Positions 42,384-51,103 of a stretch of 64,000 nt of DNA are shown piece by piece. A program made the position numbers and the translations under genes. Every line of letters starts with the position of its first letter. Position 1 is the first letter of the stretch. Source of the DNA: CAVQOB01 sp963714325 (lineage in GTDB: Bacteria; Pseudomonadota; Alphaproteobacteria; Rhizobiales; Hyphomicrobiaceae); contig CAVQOB010000010.1 of NCBI GenBank assembly GCA_963714325.1, forward strand, positions 62,001 through 126,000, written 5' to 3'. The notes below the pieces were generated by a model that saw only the letters and a program-made list of their open reading frames with translations, had not been told where the DNA came from and ran no database searches.

Positions 42384-43478
42384 ATGCCACAAACGAAGAC
42401 CCCCGCCGCCACGCGCGCACAATCCCGCCCCTTGACGAAAGGCTCCCCGTCGAAATCGACTTGGGCCGGCGAACAGCCACCGATCACGTCACCGGCCGTC
42501 GATGTCACCCTCACTGCGGCCATCGTCGCCGTCATGAACGATGAGCCGATGGTGGCGGTGCTGACGCCGCAAGGCGCCTTTCCGCCCGACATTGCGACAC
42601 GAAGCGCCCGCCGCTTTGGAGCACACCTCGACGCGCTGCCATCGGAACAGTTCAACCCCCGCACCAATGCCAACCTCGATGCGGCGCTGCGCTCCTGCGT
42701 GCAACGTTCGACCGCCCTCGATATCGGCTATCTTGAGCAACTCTACACCTTCAATGATGTGGTTGCCGCCGACGCCGATGATGGCGCTTCGACAGACATT
42801 TCAATCGGCTATCTGGCGCTGGCGCATGCGCAGCCGGCGGGCGAGGCGACCAGCACAGGATTGATCTGGCAGAGCTGCTATCGCTACTTCCCTTGGGAAG
42901 ACTGGCGGCGCGGCAAACCGGGTGTCCTCAGCGAGACCATCGAACCGCGTCTATTGGCGTGGGCTGGCGCTGTCCACACCGACAATCCCCGGCATGATCA
43001 GCTGCGCATTTGCTTCGGCATCGGCAGCGGCGGCTGGGACGAAGAGCGCGTGCTTGAGCGTTTCGAACTGATGATGGCCGCTGGCCTCCTCGACGAAGCG
43101 CGACCGATGACCGGCGAGCGCAAGGGCGAGGGCGAGCCGCGCACGTTCGGCGTGGCGCTGTCACACGACCACCGGCGCATCCTCGCGACGGCGCTTGGCC
43201 GGCTGCGCGCCAAGATCAAGTATCGTCCGGTCGTGTTCGAATTGATGCCGCCGGAGTTCACGCTGTTTGAGTTGCAACGGACGGTCGAGGCGATCCTCGG
43301 TCCGCATCTGCACAAACAGAATTTCCGCCGCCTCGTGGAGAACATGGGGCTGGTAGAGCCGACCGGCGTCGTGAAAACCCACACCGGCGGGCGGCCCGCC
43401 AAGTTGTTCCGGTTCCGTCGTGATGTGTTGCTTGAACGGCCGTCGCCGGGCGTGCGCGTGCGTGTCAGCCGGAACTGA
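42384..43478 (+). CDS. NAD regulator, Nudix-related transcription factor (NrtR-like)
   Basis: The ATG at 42384 follows GAGG by eight bases; an ATG at 42333 is possible. The 364-residue product has an N-terminal Nudix-like fold (VDVTLTAAIVAVMNDEPMVA, LEQLYTFND) without an intact catalytic Nudix box, and a C-terminal winged helix (FTLFELQRTVEAILGPHLHK, FRRLVENMGLVEPTG, TGGRPAKLFRF). This matches the NrtR-type regulators that control NAD biosynthesis genes, in a long rhizobial variant. No NAD biosynthesis gene is adjacent. The 250 bp upstream could carry an autoregulatory site, but none is assigned. Confidence 0.82.
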   Translation: MPQTKTPAATRAQSRPLTKGSPSKSTWAGEQPPITSPAVDVTLTAAIVAVMNDEPMVAVLTPQGAFPPDIATRSARRFGAHLDALPSEQFNPRTNANLDAALRSCVQRSTALDIGYLEQLYTFNDVVAADADDGASTDISIGYLALAHAQPAGEATSTGLIWQSCYRYFPWEDWRRGKPGVLSETIEPRLLAWAGAVHTDNPRHDQLRICFGIGSGGWDEERVLERFELMMAAGLLDEARPMTGERKGEGEPRTFGVALSHDHRRILATALGRLRAKIKYRPVVFELMPPEFTLFELQRTVEAILGPHLHKQNFRRLVENMGLVEPTGVVKTHTGGRPAKLFRFRRDVLLERPSPGVRVRVSRN

Positions 43479-43488
43479 TCTGTTGGTC

Positions 43489-43527
43489 AAAGGCGCCCCC
43501 TGTTTTAAAGCTGAGAGGGGCGCCTTT
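43489..43527. terminator. Terminator after the NAD regulator gene
   Basis: AAAGGCGCCCC at 43489-43499 pairs perfectly with GGGGCGCCTTT at 43517-43527 across a 17-base loop. It starts 10 bases after the stop at 43478. A/T runs at the ends of both arms could make it work in either direction. Confidence 0.7.
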
Positions 43528-43632
43528 GCACGTCGGGCGCAGGACGCAAAACACTTGAATTCATTGATGCTGCAATCCATATGACAGGCGAGGAGCAGCC
43601 ACTGGGTTGTTCCGGTTCGACGCGGGGCTTCC

Positions 43633-43851
43633 ATGGCCAAATTCGTAGCCATCTACGGCGTGCTGATGCTCACCGCGGCAATCGCGTCAGGCATTCTCGC
43701 TGGCATCAAGCGGCGTGACTGGAACTACTGGGCGGCGGTCTCGTTCCTGTTTCCGCCGGCATTCATCATGCTAATTTTGATGCCCAAGAACACTGGCCCC
43801 CGCCCCACCAGCCGGCGCGACGATGCGCTGTACCACGATCACAACGACTGA
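43633..43851 (+). CDS. Small two-helix membrane protein
   Basis: This 72-residue product has helix 1 at residues 5-24 (VAIYGVLMLTAAIASGILAG), a short basic loop KRRDWNYW and helix 2 (AVSFLFPPAFIMLILM), then a polar tail. It resembles small conserved rhizobial inner-membrane proteins of unknown function. It has its own 5' gap after the NAD regulator terminator and runs tail to tail into ppdK with a 14-bp gap. Confidence 0.6.
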   Translation: MAKFVAIYGVLMLTAAIASGILAGIKRRDWNYWAAVSFLFPPAFIMLILMPKNTGPRPTSRRDDALYHDHND

Positions 43852-43865
43852 GCGGCGAAGCCGCA

Positions 43866-46583
43866 TCACGCCGTCCCTGATGCCTTCGCCTTGATCACTG
43901 CTTGGGCTGCCGCCAATCTTGCGACCGGCACGCGGAACGGCGAACACGAGACGTAATCGAGCCCGATGTCGTGGCAGAAGGCGACTGACGCCGGATCGCC
44001 GCCGTGCTCGCCGCAGATGCCGATCTTGAGTTTCGGCTGTACCCGTCGCCCCTTGTCGGTGCCGATGCGCACGAGTTCACCGACGCCATCCTGATCGATC
44101 GAGACGAACGGGTCGACCTCAAAAATGCCGGCCCGCGTGTAGCTGTCGAGGATCGGCGCCGCATCGTCGCGCGACAAGCCGAGGCAGGTTTGCGTCAGGT
44201 CGTTAGTGCCGAACGAGAAGAATTCGGCGCCCTGGTCGCCAGCGGCGATTTCGTCGGCCTTGAGGGCGGCGCGCGGCAACTCGATCATCGTGCCGATCTG
44301 ATAGTCCAGCGTGACGCCCGTCTCTTTCTCGACCGCCGCTGCGGTGGCTCGAATGACATCGGCCAGAATGTCGAACTCGCGGCGATAGGCGATCAAGGGA
44401 ATCATCACCTCCGGCACGATCGGCTTACCGGTCTTCTGTTGCACGGCGGCAGCGGCCTCGAAGATCGCACGCGCCTGCATGGCGGTGATTTCGGGATAGC
44501 GAATTGCAAGCCGGCAACCACGGAAACCCAGCATCGGATTGAATTCGTGCAGTTCCGTCACGCGCGCGCGCAGCTTGGCGGCGGGGACCTTGAGTTCCAA
44601 CGCCACTTCCTCGATGTCATGATCCTCATGAGGCAGGAACTCGTGCAACGGCGGATCGAGCAAGCGGATCGTCACCGGCAATCCCGCCATGATCTCGAAC
44701 AGCGCGGTGAAATCGGCGCGTTGCATCGGCAGGATCTTCGCCAGCGCGCGCCGCCGACCCGCCTCATCGTCGGCACAGATCATCTCGCGCACGGCGAGAA
44801 TGCGATCCTTGTCGAAAAACATGTGCTCGGTCCGGCAGAGGCCGATCCCCTCGGCGCCAAAATCGCGCGCGTGACGGGCATCACGCGGCGTATCGGCATT
44901 GGCGCGTACGCCGAGGCGCCTAATCTTATCCGCCCACCCCATGATCGTCGCGAAGTCGCCGGACAGTTCCGGCTGGCGCATGGCGACCTTGCCCTCGATC
45001 ACTTCGCCGGTCGCCCCATCGATGGTGATGACGTCACCGCGCCTCAATGTTTTCCCAGCGATCAGGATCGTACCGGCCTTGACATCGATGCGCATCGCGC
45101 CGGCGCCACAGACGCACGGCCGCCCCATCCCGCGCGCCACGACGGCCGCGTGACTGGTCATGCCACCGCGCGCCGTGAGAATGCCGGCCGCCGCATCCAT
45201 ACCTTCGATATCGTCGGGGCTGGTTTCGACGCGCACCAGGATCACATCGTGACCCTGCGCCTTCATGGCCTTGGCCTCGGCGCTATCGAGCGTAATGCGA
45301 CCCGAAGCGGCACCCGGCGACGCCGGCAGTCCCTTGGTCAGCACGACCTTGTGCGCTTTCGGATCGATGGTCGGATGCAGCAACTGGTCGAGTGCGGCCG
45401 GATCGATGCGGGCAACCGCTTCCTCCGGGCTGATGACCTTTTCAGCGACCAGATCGGCGGCGATTTTGAGTGCGGCTTTGGTGGTGCGCTTGCCGGATCG
45501 CGTCTGCAGCATCCAGAGCTTGCCTTCCTGGATGGTGAACTCGATGTCCTGCATATCTTTGTAGCGGCCTTCGAGTTGCGCGAAGATGGCCGCCAGCTGC
45601 GCAAAGGTCTGCGGCATCAGCGCTTCAAGCGACGGCTGGGTCTCGCCCGCCTCCTTGCGCGCTTTCTCGGTCAATGGCTGCGGCGTGCGAATGCCAGCAA
45701 CGACATCCTCGCCCTGGGCGTTGACCAGAAATTCGCCGTAGATCGCCTTCTCGCCGGTCGACGGATTGCGCGTGAAGGCAACGCCGGTCGCACTCGTCTC
45801 GCCGCGATTGCCGAACACCATCGCCTGGACGTTGACGGCCGTGCCCCAACTGTCGGGAATATCATACATGCGGCGATAGCTGATCGCCCGGCCGTTCTGC
45901 CAGGAACCGAACACCGCCGAGATCGCCCCCCACAATTGCTCGTGCGGGTCTTGCGGAAACGGTTTTCCGGTTGCGTCTTGCACCGCCGCTTTGAACTGCG
46001 CGATCACGGCCTGCCAGTCCTCGGCGCCGAGGTCGGTATCGAGCGAGAACCCCTGCAGGTTCTTATGATTTTCGAGAATGTCCTCGAAAACGTGATGTTC
46101 GACGTCGAGCACGACGCCTGAATACATGGTGATGAAGCGGCGATAACTGTCATAGGCGAACCGTGTGTCGCCCGACTGCTTGGCGAGACCGGCGACGGTC
46201 GCATCGTTGAGGCCAAGATTGAGAATCGTATCCATCATGCCGGGCATCGACGCGCGTGCGCCGGACCGCACCGACACCAGCAAAGGCCGCGCCACATCAC
46301 CAAATAGCGCTCCAACTGTTTTCCCGACCTCTGCGAGCGCTGCTTCGACCTGTGAATTCAAATTCGCCGGAAACGACCGCGCGTTGGCATAGAATGCCGT
46401 GCAGACCTCGGTGGTGATGGTGAAGCCCGGCGGGACCGGCAGGCCGATTGTCGCCATTTCCGCGAGGTTGGCACCTTTGCCGCCGAGCAGATCCCGCAAG
46501 CCCGCCTTGCCGTCGGTGCTGGCGCCGCCGAAGCCATAGACCCACTTAGTCGCATACGAAGCAGGTTGAGATTGAATGGTCAT
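43866..46583 (-). CDS. ppdK: Pyruvate, phosphate dikinase
   Basis: This 905-residue enzyme interconverts pyruvate, ATP and Pi with PEP, AMP and PPi. The ATG at 46583 (MTIQSQPASYATKWVYGFGG) is the family start; the frame stays open for 500 more codons, antisense to the next gene, which is a shadow. The ATP-grasp part begins DLLGGKGANLAEMATIGLPV; the swivelling domain has the phospho-His in GGMTSHAAVVARGMGRPC; the C-terminal PEP/pyruvate barrel has CRTEHMFF, SFGTNDLTQTCLG and the catalytic Cys in KIGICGEHGGDPASV. The length is normal. It is divergent from the peptidase gene across 210 bp. No regulatory kinase-phosphatase is adjacent. Confidence 0.95.
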   Translation of the reverse strand: MTIQSQPASYATKWVYGFGGASTDGKAGLRDLLGGKGANLAEMATIGLPVPPGFTITTEVCTAFYANARSFPANLNSQVEAALAEVGKTVGALFGDVARPLLVSVRSGARASMPGMMDTILNLGLNDATVAGLAKQSGDTRFAYDSYRRFITMYSGVVLDVEHHVFEDILENHKNLQGFSLDTDLGAEDWQAVIAQFKAAVQDATGKPFPQDPHEQLWGAISAVFGSWQNGRAISYRRMYDIPDSWGTAVNVQAMVFGNRGETSATGVAFTRNPSTGEKAIYGEFLVNAQGEDVVAGIRTPQPLTEKARKEAGETQPSLEALMPQTFAQLAAIFAQLEGRYKDMQDIEFTIQEGKLWMLQTRSGKRTTKAALKIAADLVAEKVISPEEAVARIDPAALDQLLHPTIDPKAHKVVLTKGLPASPGAASGRITLDSAEAKAMKAQGHDVILVRVETSPDDIEGMDAAAGILTARGGMTSHAAVVARGMGRPCVCGAGAMRIDVKAGTILIAGKTLRRGDVITIDGATGEVIEGKVAMRQPELSGDFATIMGWADKIRRLGVRANADTPRDARHARDFGAEGIGLCRTEHMFFDKDRILAVREMICADDEAGRRRALAKILPMQRADFTALFEIMAGLPVTIRLLDPPLHEFLPHEDHDIEEVALELKVPAAKLRARVTELHEFNPMLGFRGCRLAIRYPEITAMQARAIFEAAAAVQQKTGKPIVPEVMIPLIAYRREFDILADVIRATAAAVEKETGVTLDYQIGTMIELPRAALKADEIAAGDQGAEFFSFGTNDLTQTCLGLSRDDAAPILDSYTRAGIFEVDPFVSIDQDGVGELVRIGTDKGRRVQPKLKIGICGEHGGDPASVAFCHDIGLDYVSCSPFRVPVARLAAAQAVIKAKASGTA

Positions 46584-46793
46584 TGGCAGCGCTCCCACAG
46601 CGAGGCGATTCGGCATGACGCAAAGATTGCGCCCGGCATAGCGCTCGCGCCGCCGCGAAGCAAAAGGAAAGTGTTCGGGGAAGCTTACGGGCGCTATTGC
46701 GCGCCGCATTGACGGCACGCCCAAGTCCGCGCAGTCTGCCGGATCGTCGAACACCCATTCCGGTTTTTCCATTTCCAGTGAGGCGCTCCCCCT

Positions 46794-48191
46794 ATGAAAA
46801 GCCAGCTGCCAGAGGTCTTGAAGGCCCTTGATCAATCGCAGGATGCGGCACTTGCGCGACTGTTCGAGCTGCTGCGTATTCCCAGTGTCTCGACTGATCC
46901 GGCCTATGCCAAGCATTGCTTGGCCGCTGCCGCATGGAGCGTTGCGCAGTTGAAGGACATCGGCTTCGCTGAGGCTCGCGTCGTGCCGACAACGGGGCAT
47001 CCGATGGTCGTCGCGCACGATCGCAAGAGCATTCCAAAGGGCATGCCGCATCTGTTGTTCTACGGCCACTACGACGTACAGCCGCCGGACCCGCTTGAGT
47101 TGTGGACGACGCCGCCGTTCGAGCCACGGCTCGCAACCGAGAAGGGCAATGGCCGGGTCATCATCGCGCGCGGCGCGCAAGACAACAAAGGGCAGTTCAT
47201 GACCTTTTTCGAGGCGGCGCGCGCCTGGAAAATGGTGGCGGGGGCGTTGCCGTGCGCCGTCTCGGTGCTGCTGGAGGGCGAGGAAGAGTGCGGCTCGCCG
47301 TCGCTGCCGGGCTTCCTCAAGAAACACGCCAAGGAAGTCACCGCCGACCTTATGCTGGTCTGCGATACCGGCCAGTGGGACAAGGATACGCCGTCGATCA
47401 CCACGCAACTGCGCGGCATCGCCGGCGTCGAAATCGTGATCACGGCCGCCAAGCGCGATCTGCATTCCGGCACCTACGGCAGCGCCGCCGCCAATCCGAT
47501 TCGCGTCCTCATGAACATCTGCGGCGCGATGCACGATCGGAACAACAAGGTGACGACGCCCGGTTTCTACGATGGCATCAAAAAACCAAGCGCCAAGCAG
47601 CTCAAGCAATGGCAAAGCCTCGGCTTTGATGCCAAGGAGTTCCTCGGCGACATCGGCCTCAGCGTGCCGGCCGGCGAAAAGAACTATTCCGCGATGGAGC
47701 AGATCTGGGCGCGACCGACGCTGGAATTCAACGGCGTCACCGGCGGCTATCAGGGCGTTGGTTCGAAGACCGTCATCCCGTCGAAAGCCTCGGTGAAGAT
47801 CACCTGCCGGATGGTGCCCGGGCAAAACCCTGCCAACGTCATCAACGGCATTCAGGCATTTGTCAGGGAGCGCCTGCCGGCCGATTGCAAGGCGGAATTT
47901 CTTGGCATGCGCGGCAGCGAAGCGGTGCTGTTCGACGCGGCAAGCCCCCACATCACCAAGGCCGCCATCGCATTGGCCGCGGAATGGGGCAAGGACGCGC
48001 CACAGATCGCCCTCGGCGGCTCGATCCCGATCGTCACCACGTTCCGCGAGGAACTCGGCATGGACAGCCTGCTGGTCGGCTTCGGCCTCGACGACGACCG
48101 AATTCATTCGCCGAACGAGAAGTACAACCTCTCCAGCTTTCGCAAGGGCGCGCGCAGCTGGGCGCGAATTTTGGAACGGCTGGCAGGGTGA
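46794..48191 (+). CDS. M20-family dipeptidase
   Basis: This 465-residue di-zinc peptidase has the motifs LLFYGHYDVQPPDP (His, Asp), ARGAQDNKGQ (bridging Asp), LEGEEECGSPS (general-base Glu and ligand Glu), LVCDTGQWD (Asp) and the C-terminal His in DDDRIHSPNEKYN. The insert domain (KRDLHSGTYGSAAANPI, EFNGVTGGYQGVGSKTV) assigns it to the CNDP/DUG1-like dipeptidases, which cleave dipeptides with broad specificity. It is monocistronic and divergent from ppdK. Confidence 0.92.
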   Translation: MKSQLPEVLKALDQSQDAALARLFELLRIPSVSTDPAYAKHCLAAAAWSVAQLKDIGFAEARVVPTTGHPMVVAHDRKSIPKGMPHLLFYGHYDVQPPDPLELWTTPPFEPRLATEKGNGRVIIARGAQDNKGQFMTFFEAARAWKMVAGALPCAVSVLLEGEEECGSPSLPGFLKKHAKEVTADLMLVCDTGQWDKDTPSITTQLRGIAGVEIVITAAKRDLHSGTYGSAAANPIRVLMNICGAMHDRNNKVTTPGFYDGIKKPSAKQLKQWQSLGFDAKEFLGDIGLSVPAGEKNYSAMEQIWARPTLEFNGVTGGYQGVGSKTVIPSKASVKITCRMVPGQNPANVINGIQAFVRERLPADCKAEFLGMRGSEAVLFDAASPHITKAAIALAAEWGKDAPQIALGGSIPIVTTFREELGMDSLLVGFGLDDDRIHSPNEKYNLSSFRKGARSWARILERLAG

Positions 48192-48533
48192 CAGGCTGGA
48201 CCTTCATGGCCAACACGACCTTGGCCGGGGCGTGCGCTTGCGTCGCTGCGGCGCCCACAGCGACGAACGCGAAGCGAGACGGTCCGATCCGGCAGCACCT
48301 TGGCGCGCTGCTTGCGTGCCGACCGTTGGACTGGCGCACTGATACTGCGCTTGCCACCCGCAACTGTTTCTAAAATCGTAAATCAAATGTAAAAATATAA
48401 TTTATATTTTAATAAATCCCCCGATATTCATATTATCAGAACCAAGAACTCGACTAACAAATGATTTTAGGTTATCAATGGAACATCGACAGCATCGACG
48501 CACCAAGACTTCGGAACCCGCGCAAAGATCAGC

Positions 48534-48713
48534 ATGTCCTTATCTGCAGCAACACGACCGGTCGCCAAAAGTCTCAACTTCGCAAAGGCTGGCGCTGTCC
48601 TATGTTTCGGTGTTGCCGGTGGGTTGATGTTCGCCACGTTGTTGCTTCCAGCCGCCCTGCGCGGCGACATCGGTGGCAGCGCTCTGGTCCCACACGCCTG
48701 GACGTTGCGTTAA
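48534..48713 (+). CDS. Possible 59-residue membrane protein
   Basis: ATG 48534 to TAA 48713 reads MSLSAATRPVAKSLNFAKAG, then AVLCFGVAGGLMFATLLLPA as a single strong transmembrane helix with a basic N-terminus, and a short tail ending PHAWTLR. It lies just after the AT-rich block, which could supply a promoter. The ribosome site is weak (AAAGATC). I do not recognise a family, and a chance hydrophobic frame is possible. Confidence 0.3.
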   Translation: MSLSAATRPVAKSLNFAKAGAVLCFGVAGGLMFATLLLPAALRGDIGGSALVPHAWTLR

Positions 48714-48755
48714 ACGAATTTCGTCCCCAGCGCTTCACACACGCTGTCCAAAACG

Positions 48756-48784
48756 GCCCCTCTTCCTCTCCCAGGAAGAGGGGC
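48756..48784. repeat. Perfect 12-bp hairpin
   Basis: GCCCCTCTTCCT at 48756-48767 and AGGAAGAGGGGC at 48773-48784 are perfect complements around the 5-base loop CTCCC. No T-run follows on either strand, so it is not a typical intrinsic terminator. It resembles the short dispersed palindromes seen elsewhere in such genomes. Confidence 0.6.
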
Positions 48785-48957
48785 AAATCCCACACGGCTC
48801 TCCCGACTCTCCTCTTGTCCGCCGCTGTGCGTGTGCACTGCGTCGCCAAATCGTGTGACGCGGCGTTGTCGCACATTGTCCTGGAAAACCCCTTCGCACC
48901 CGCCCGGAAGCGCTCTATTGAGAATGCGATGCGCCGCGCTCTGCCCGTGAGGACCCG

Positions 48958-49866
48958 ATGTCGACCGCCCTGCCGTTCAAGACGACGATGGAATTCAGCT
49001 ATGGCGAACCGCGACAACTCGCGCCCGGCATCAGCCGTATCGTCGCCGAGAACCCGAGCCCCTTCACCTACAAGGGCACCAATAGCTATCTGATCGGCAG
49101 AACCCGGCTGGCCTTGATCGATCCGGGGCCCGCCGACGACCGGCATCTCGCTGCGATCCTGAAGGCCGCCGCCGGACGCCCCATCACGCACATCATCATC
49201 ACCCATACCCACCGTGACCACGTCGACGGTCTGCCGGCTGCGCTGCAGGCAACCGGCGCCAAGACTGCCGGCTACGGCGCCTTTCCCCGCGCCAGCCGAA
49301 TCCAGAACGACGACGCGAGCAATAGCGAACGGATCGATCTCACTTTCAGCCCCGACATCGTCCTGCGCGATGGTGATCGCCTTGCCGTCAACGACATCAC
49401 GCTCGCCGCCGTGCACACTCCCGGGCACACGCCCGATCATCTCGCGTTCGCTGTCGAGGGAACTGGCGTGCTCTTCTCCGGCGATCACGTGATGGCCTGG
49501 AACACCAGCATCGTCGCACCGCCTGAAGGCCGCATGGGCGACTACATGCGTTCGCTCGAGAAACTCTTGGCTCGCGACGATCGGTTGTATTTGCCGGGCC
49601 ACGGCGGGCAACTCGATAGTCCCCAGCGCCTGGTCAAAGCCTATCTCTTACACCGGCGCATGCGCGAACAGGCCATCATCACCTGCATCCGGGAAGGCGG
49701 GCAATCCGTCGCCTCGATCGTGCCGCGCCTCTACAAAGGCTTGGACAAGCGGCTTATTCCCGCGGCTTCTCTTTCGGTGGAGTCGCACGTCGTGCATCTG
49801 TCGGAGCAGGGTTTGGCGCGCTACGAGCACCCGCTTTCTCCGGCGAGCGTTCTTGTGGCCGTCTAG
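48958..49866 (+). CDS. MBL-fold metallo-hydrolase (LACTB2 / glyoxalase II-like)
   Basis: This 302-residue protein has the zinc-binding motif HTHRDHVDG, an upstream strand LALIDPGPADD, the later ligands in HTPGHTPDHLAF and FSGDHVMAW, and the C-terminal His in LPGHGG. A helical C-terminal domain (HRRMREQAIITCIREGGQSV) is the winged-helix-like module typical of the LACTB2 group. Substrates range from RNA to thioesters and lactones and cannot be chosen here. Its last 113 bases overlap the convergent DUF1499 gene. Confidence 0.88.
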   Translation: MSTALPFKTTMEFSYGEPRQLAPGISRIVAENPSPFTYKGTNSYLIGRTRLALIDPGPADDRHLAAILKAAAGRPITHIIITHTHRDHVDGLPAALQATGAKTAGYGAFPRASRIQNDDASNSERIDLTFSPDIVLRDGDRLAVNDITLAAVHTPGHTPDHLAFAVEGTGVLFSGDHVMAWNTSIVAPPEGRMGDYMRSLEKLLARDDRLYLPGHGGQLDSPQRLVKAYLLHRRMREQAIITCIREGGQSVASIVPRLYKGLDKRLIPAASLSVESHVVHLSEQGLARYEHPLSPASVLVAV

Positions 49867-50719
49867 GAACCGCTTGGCCCGCTCCACTTTGCATCGCGCG
49901 TGATCCGCGCAAGCCACGGCCGGCAACACCAAACGGCGAAAATGTCTCGATCCGCGCCTGCAACTCGCGCGTAAACCGCCGAACCCGCGACGCGTTAGCA
50001 CCTAAGTCGTGTTGTCCGTACCGCGAGACGGACCGAATATCGATGCGGGAATTCTTCTCGTCGCCGGAGACCCGGATGACGATGTCGTCGGTGAATCCGA
50101 GCACCAGTGTGCGTTCCGTTGCCTCGATGATGCCGGGCTTGGCCGGCCGCAACATTGGCGGTTCCTCGGCCATCACCTTCCACCCCAAGCCGCGCCGGCC
50201 ACGTATCGTTTCGAGGACGACATCGTAGATTTCCTCAACGGAACGATCGACAACCAGCGGCCGAATATCCGGATAGGCAGCGATCTGTTGGCGCGCGACG
50301 GCTTCGCCCGCGTACGTCAGCCGGTTCGCACCATCACCCCGCGCGCGCACCAGTTGCGTGAACCGCGGCGGCGACACCCAATCCGTCGTGATGTCATTGA
50401 TACGCGGCAGCGCCCGAAACGTCGGAAGATGGGCCAATGGCCAGAGCAGCACCGCGCCACTGATGATGACACCCCCTGCTGCAGCCCAAGCGCCGGAACG
50501 GCCTTTCCGCCAGATCCGCGCGATGGCTCCGACGGCCAGCAGAATGGCAATGGCCGCTCCGCCAAAAGCTACTACAAAGAGATTGAGCGCGACGGGTGTT
50601 GGAAACGAAAACAACCGGTGCAGGATCAACGTGATGACAACCAACCCAGCCGCAAACAGCGCTATCCGGCTCGACCAGCGCGCCAGCGGTTCGGGAATGA
50701 CGGAATTGGGGCTGGTCAT
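49754..50719 (-). CDS. DUF1499-domain membrane protein
   Basis: This 321-residue product has three N-terminal transmembrane segments (IALFAAGLVVITLILHRLF, LNLFVVAFGGAAIAILLAVG, AWAAAGGVIISGAVLLWPLA) and then the DUF1499 domain: INDITTDWVSPPRFTQLV, YAGEAVARQQIAAYPDIRPL, VIRVSGDEKNSRIDIRSVSR, YGQHDLGANASRVRRF. The last 60 residues are Arg/Pro-rich and disordered; about 37 of them are encoded opposite the 3' end of the MBL gene. The domain function is unknown. Confidence 0.85.
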   Translation of the reverse strand: MTSPNSVIPEPLARWSSRIALFAAGLVVITLILHRLFSFPTPVALNLFVVAFGGAAIAILLAVGAIARIWRKGRSGAWAAAGGVIISGAVLLWPLAHLPTFRALPRINDITTDWVSPPRFTQLVRARGDGANRLTYAGEAVARQQIAAYPDIRPLVVDRSVEEIYDVVLETIRGRRGLGWKVMAEEPPMLRPAKPGIIEATERTLVLGFTDDIVIRVSGDEKNSRIDIRSVSRYGQHDLGANASRVRRFTRELQARIETFSPFGVAGRGLRGSRAMQSGAGQAVPRRPQERSPEKAGARSAPNPAPTDARRATPPKEKPRE

Positions 50720-50940
50720 GCGGGATTCAGCGTTTCCAAGCGATCATCGCCTGCTCATATCAGTGTTCACCGATCGATACCAGCGGGCGAGCCTGCGGAG
50801 GTCTAGAGGCAAATTCGATCCGCAGCCAATCACCGAGCACGCCACGCGCAGCCGCACATTGCTCAGGCCGGCCATAGCAACAACGCACCCGTGACAGCGG
50901 CTTATCAGGATCTCACGCGCCTCTCGAATAATGCTCTGAT

Positions 50941-51007
50941 GTGATTCAAACTCCGAAATGCCGCAGCGAGATTGCTGCTTTCTCAGTCGGCATTTCGGAG
51001 TCATCAC
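50941..51007. repeat. Palindromic repeat unit 1
   Basis: Perfect 14-bp arms ACTCCGAAATGCCG (50950-50963) and CGGCATTTCGGAGT (50988-51001) enclose a 24-base loop, with outer GTGAT/ATCAC at 50941-50945 and 51003-51007. It lies in the gap between the DUF1499 and GST genes and pairs with a second unit of the same ATGCCG/CGGCAT core. It looks like a dispersed intergenic palindrome. Confidence 0.75.
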
Positions 51008-51026
51008 ACTAGAAAACTCAGGTCAC

Positions 51027-51103
51027 CTAGTGTCCTTTTTGTCTCGCAAATGCCGAAACGAGCTGCAGGTTTATTGGTCGGCATTTGCGAGACGGGACAC
51101 TAG
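51027..51103. repeat. Palindromic repeat unit 2, overlapping the GST stop
   Basis: CTAGTGTCC (51027-51035) plus GTCTCGCAAATGCCGA (51041-51056) pair with TCGGCATTTGCGAGAC (51078-51093) plus GGACACTAG (51095-51103). The arms total 25 bp with a TTTTT bulge on one side. The stop codon of the GST gene (51071-51073) lies in the loop, and the last GST codons are the right arm. Confidence 0.75.

Larger units (their letters stand above)
48192..48957. other. Long intergenic region with an AT-rich core
   Basis: This 766-bp gap has three parts. Bases 48192-48365 have normal composition and no supported frame. Bases 48370-48480 are strongly AT-rich (ATATAATTTATATTTTAATA is typical), unlike anything else in this part of the window. 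Bases 48480-48957 hold a possible 59-residue membrane protein and a perfect hairpin, listed separately. The AT-rich block could be a promoter or an acquired scrap; nothing firmer is visible. Confidence 0.45.

Noticed and set aside
46584..48107. Upstream continuation of the ppdK frame for about 500 codons
   Set aside because: It is antisense to a well-supported M20 dipeptidase, shows no family motif, and PPDK has its normal start and length from 46583.
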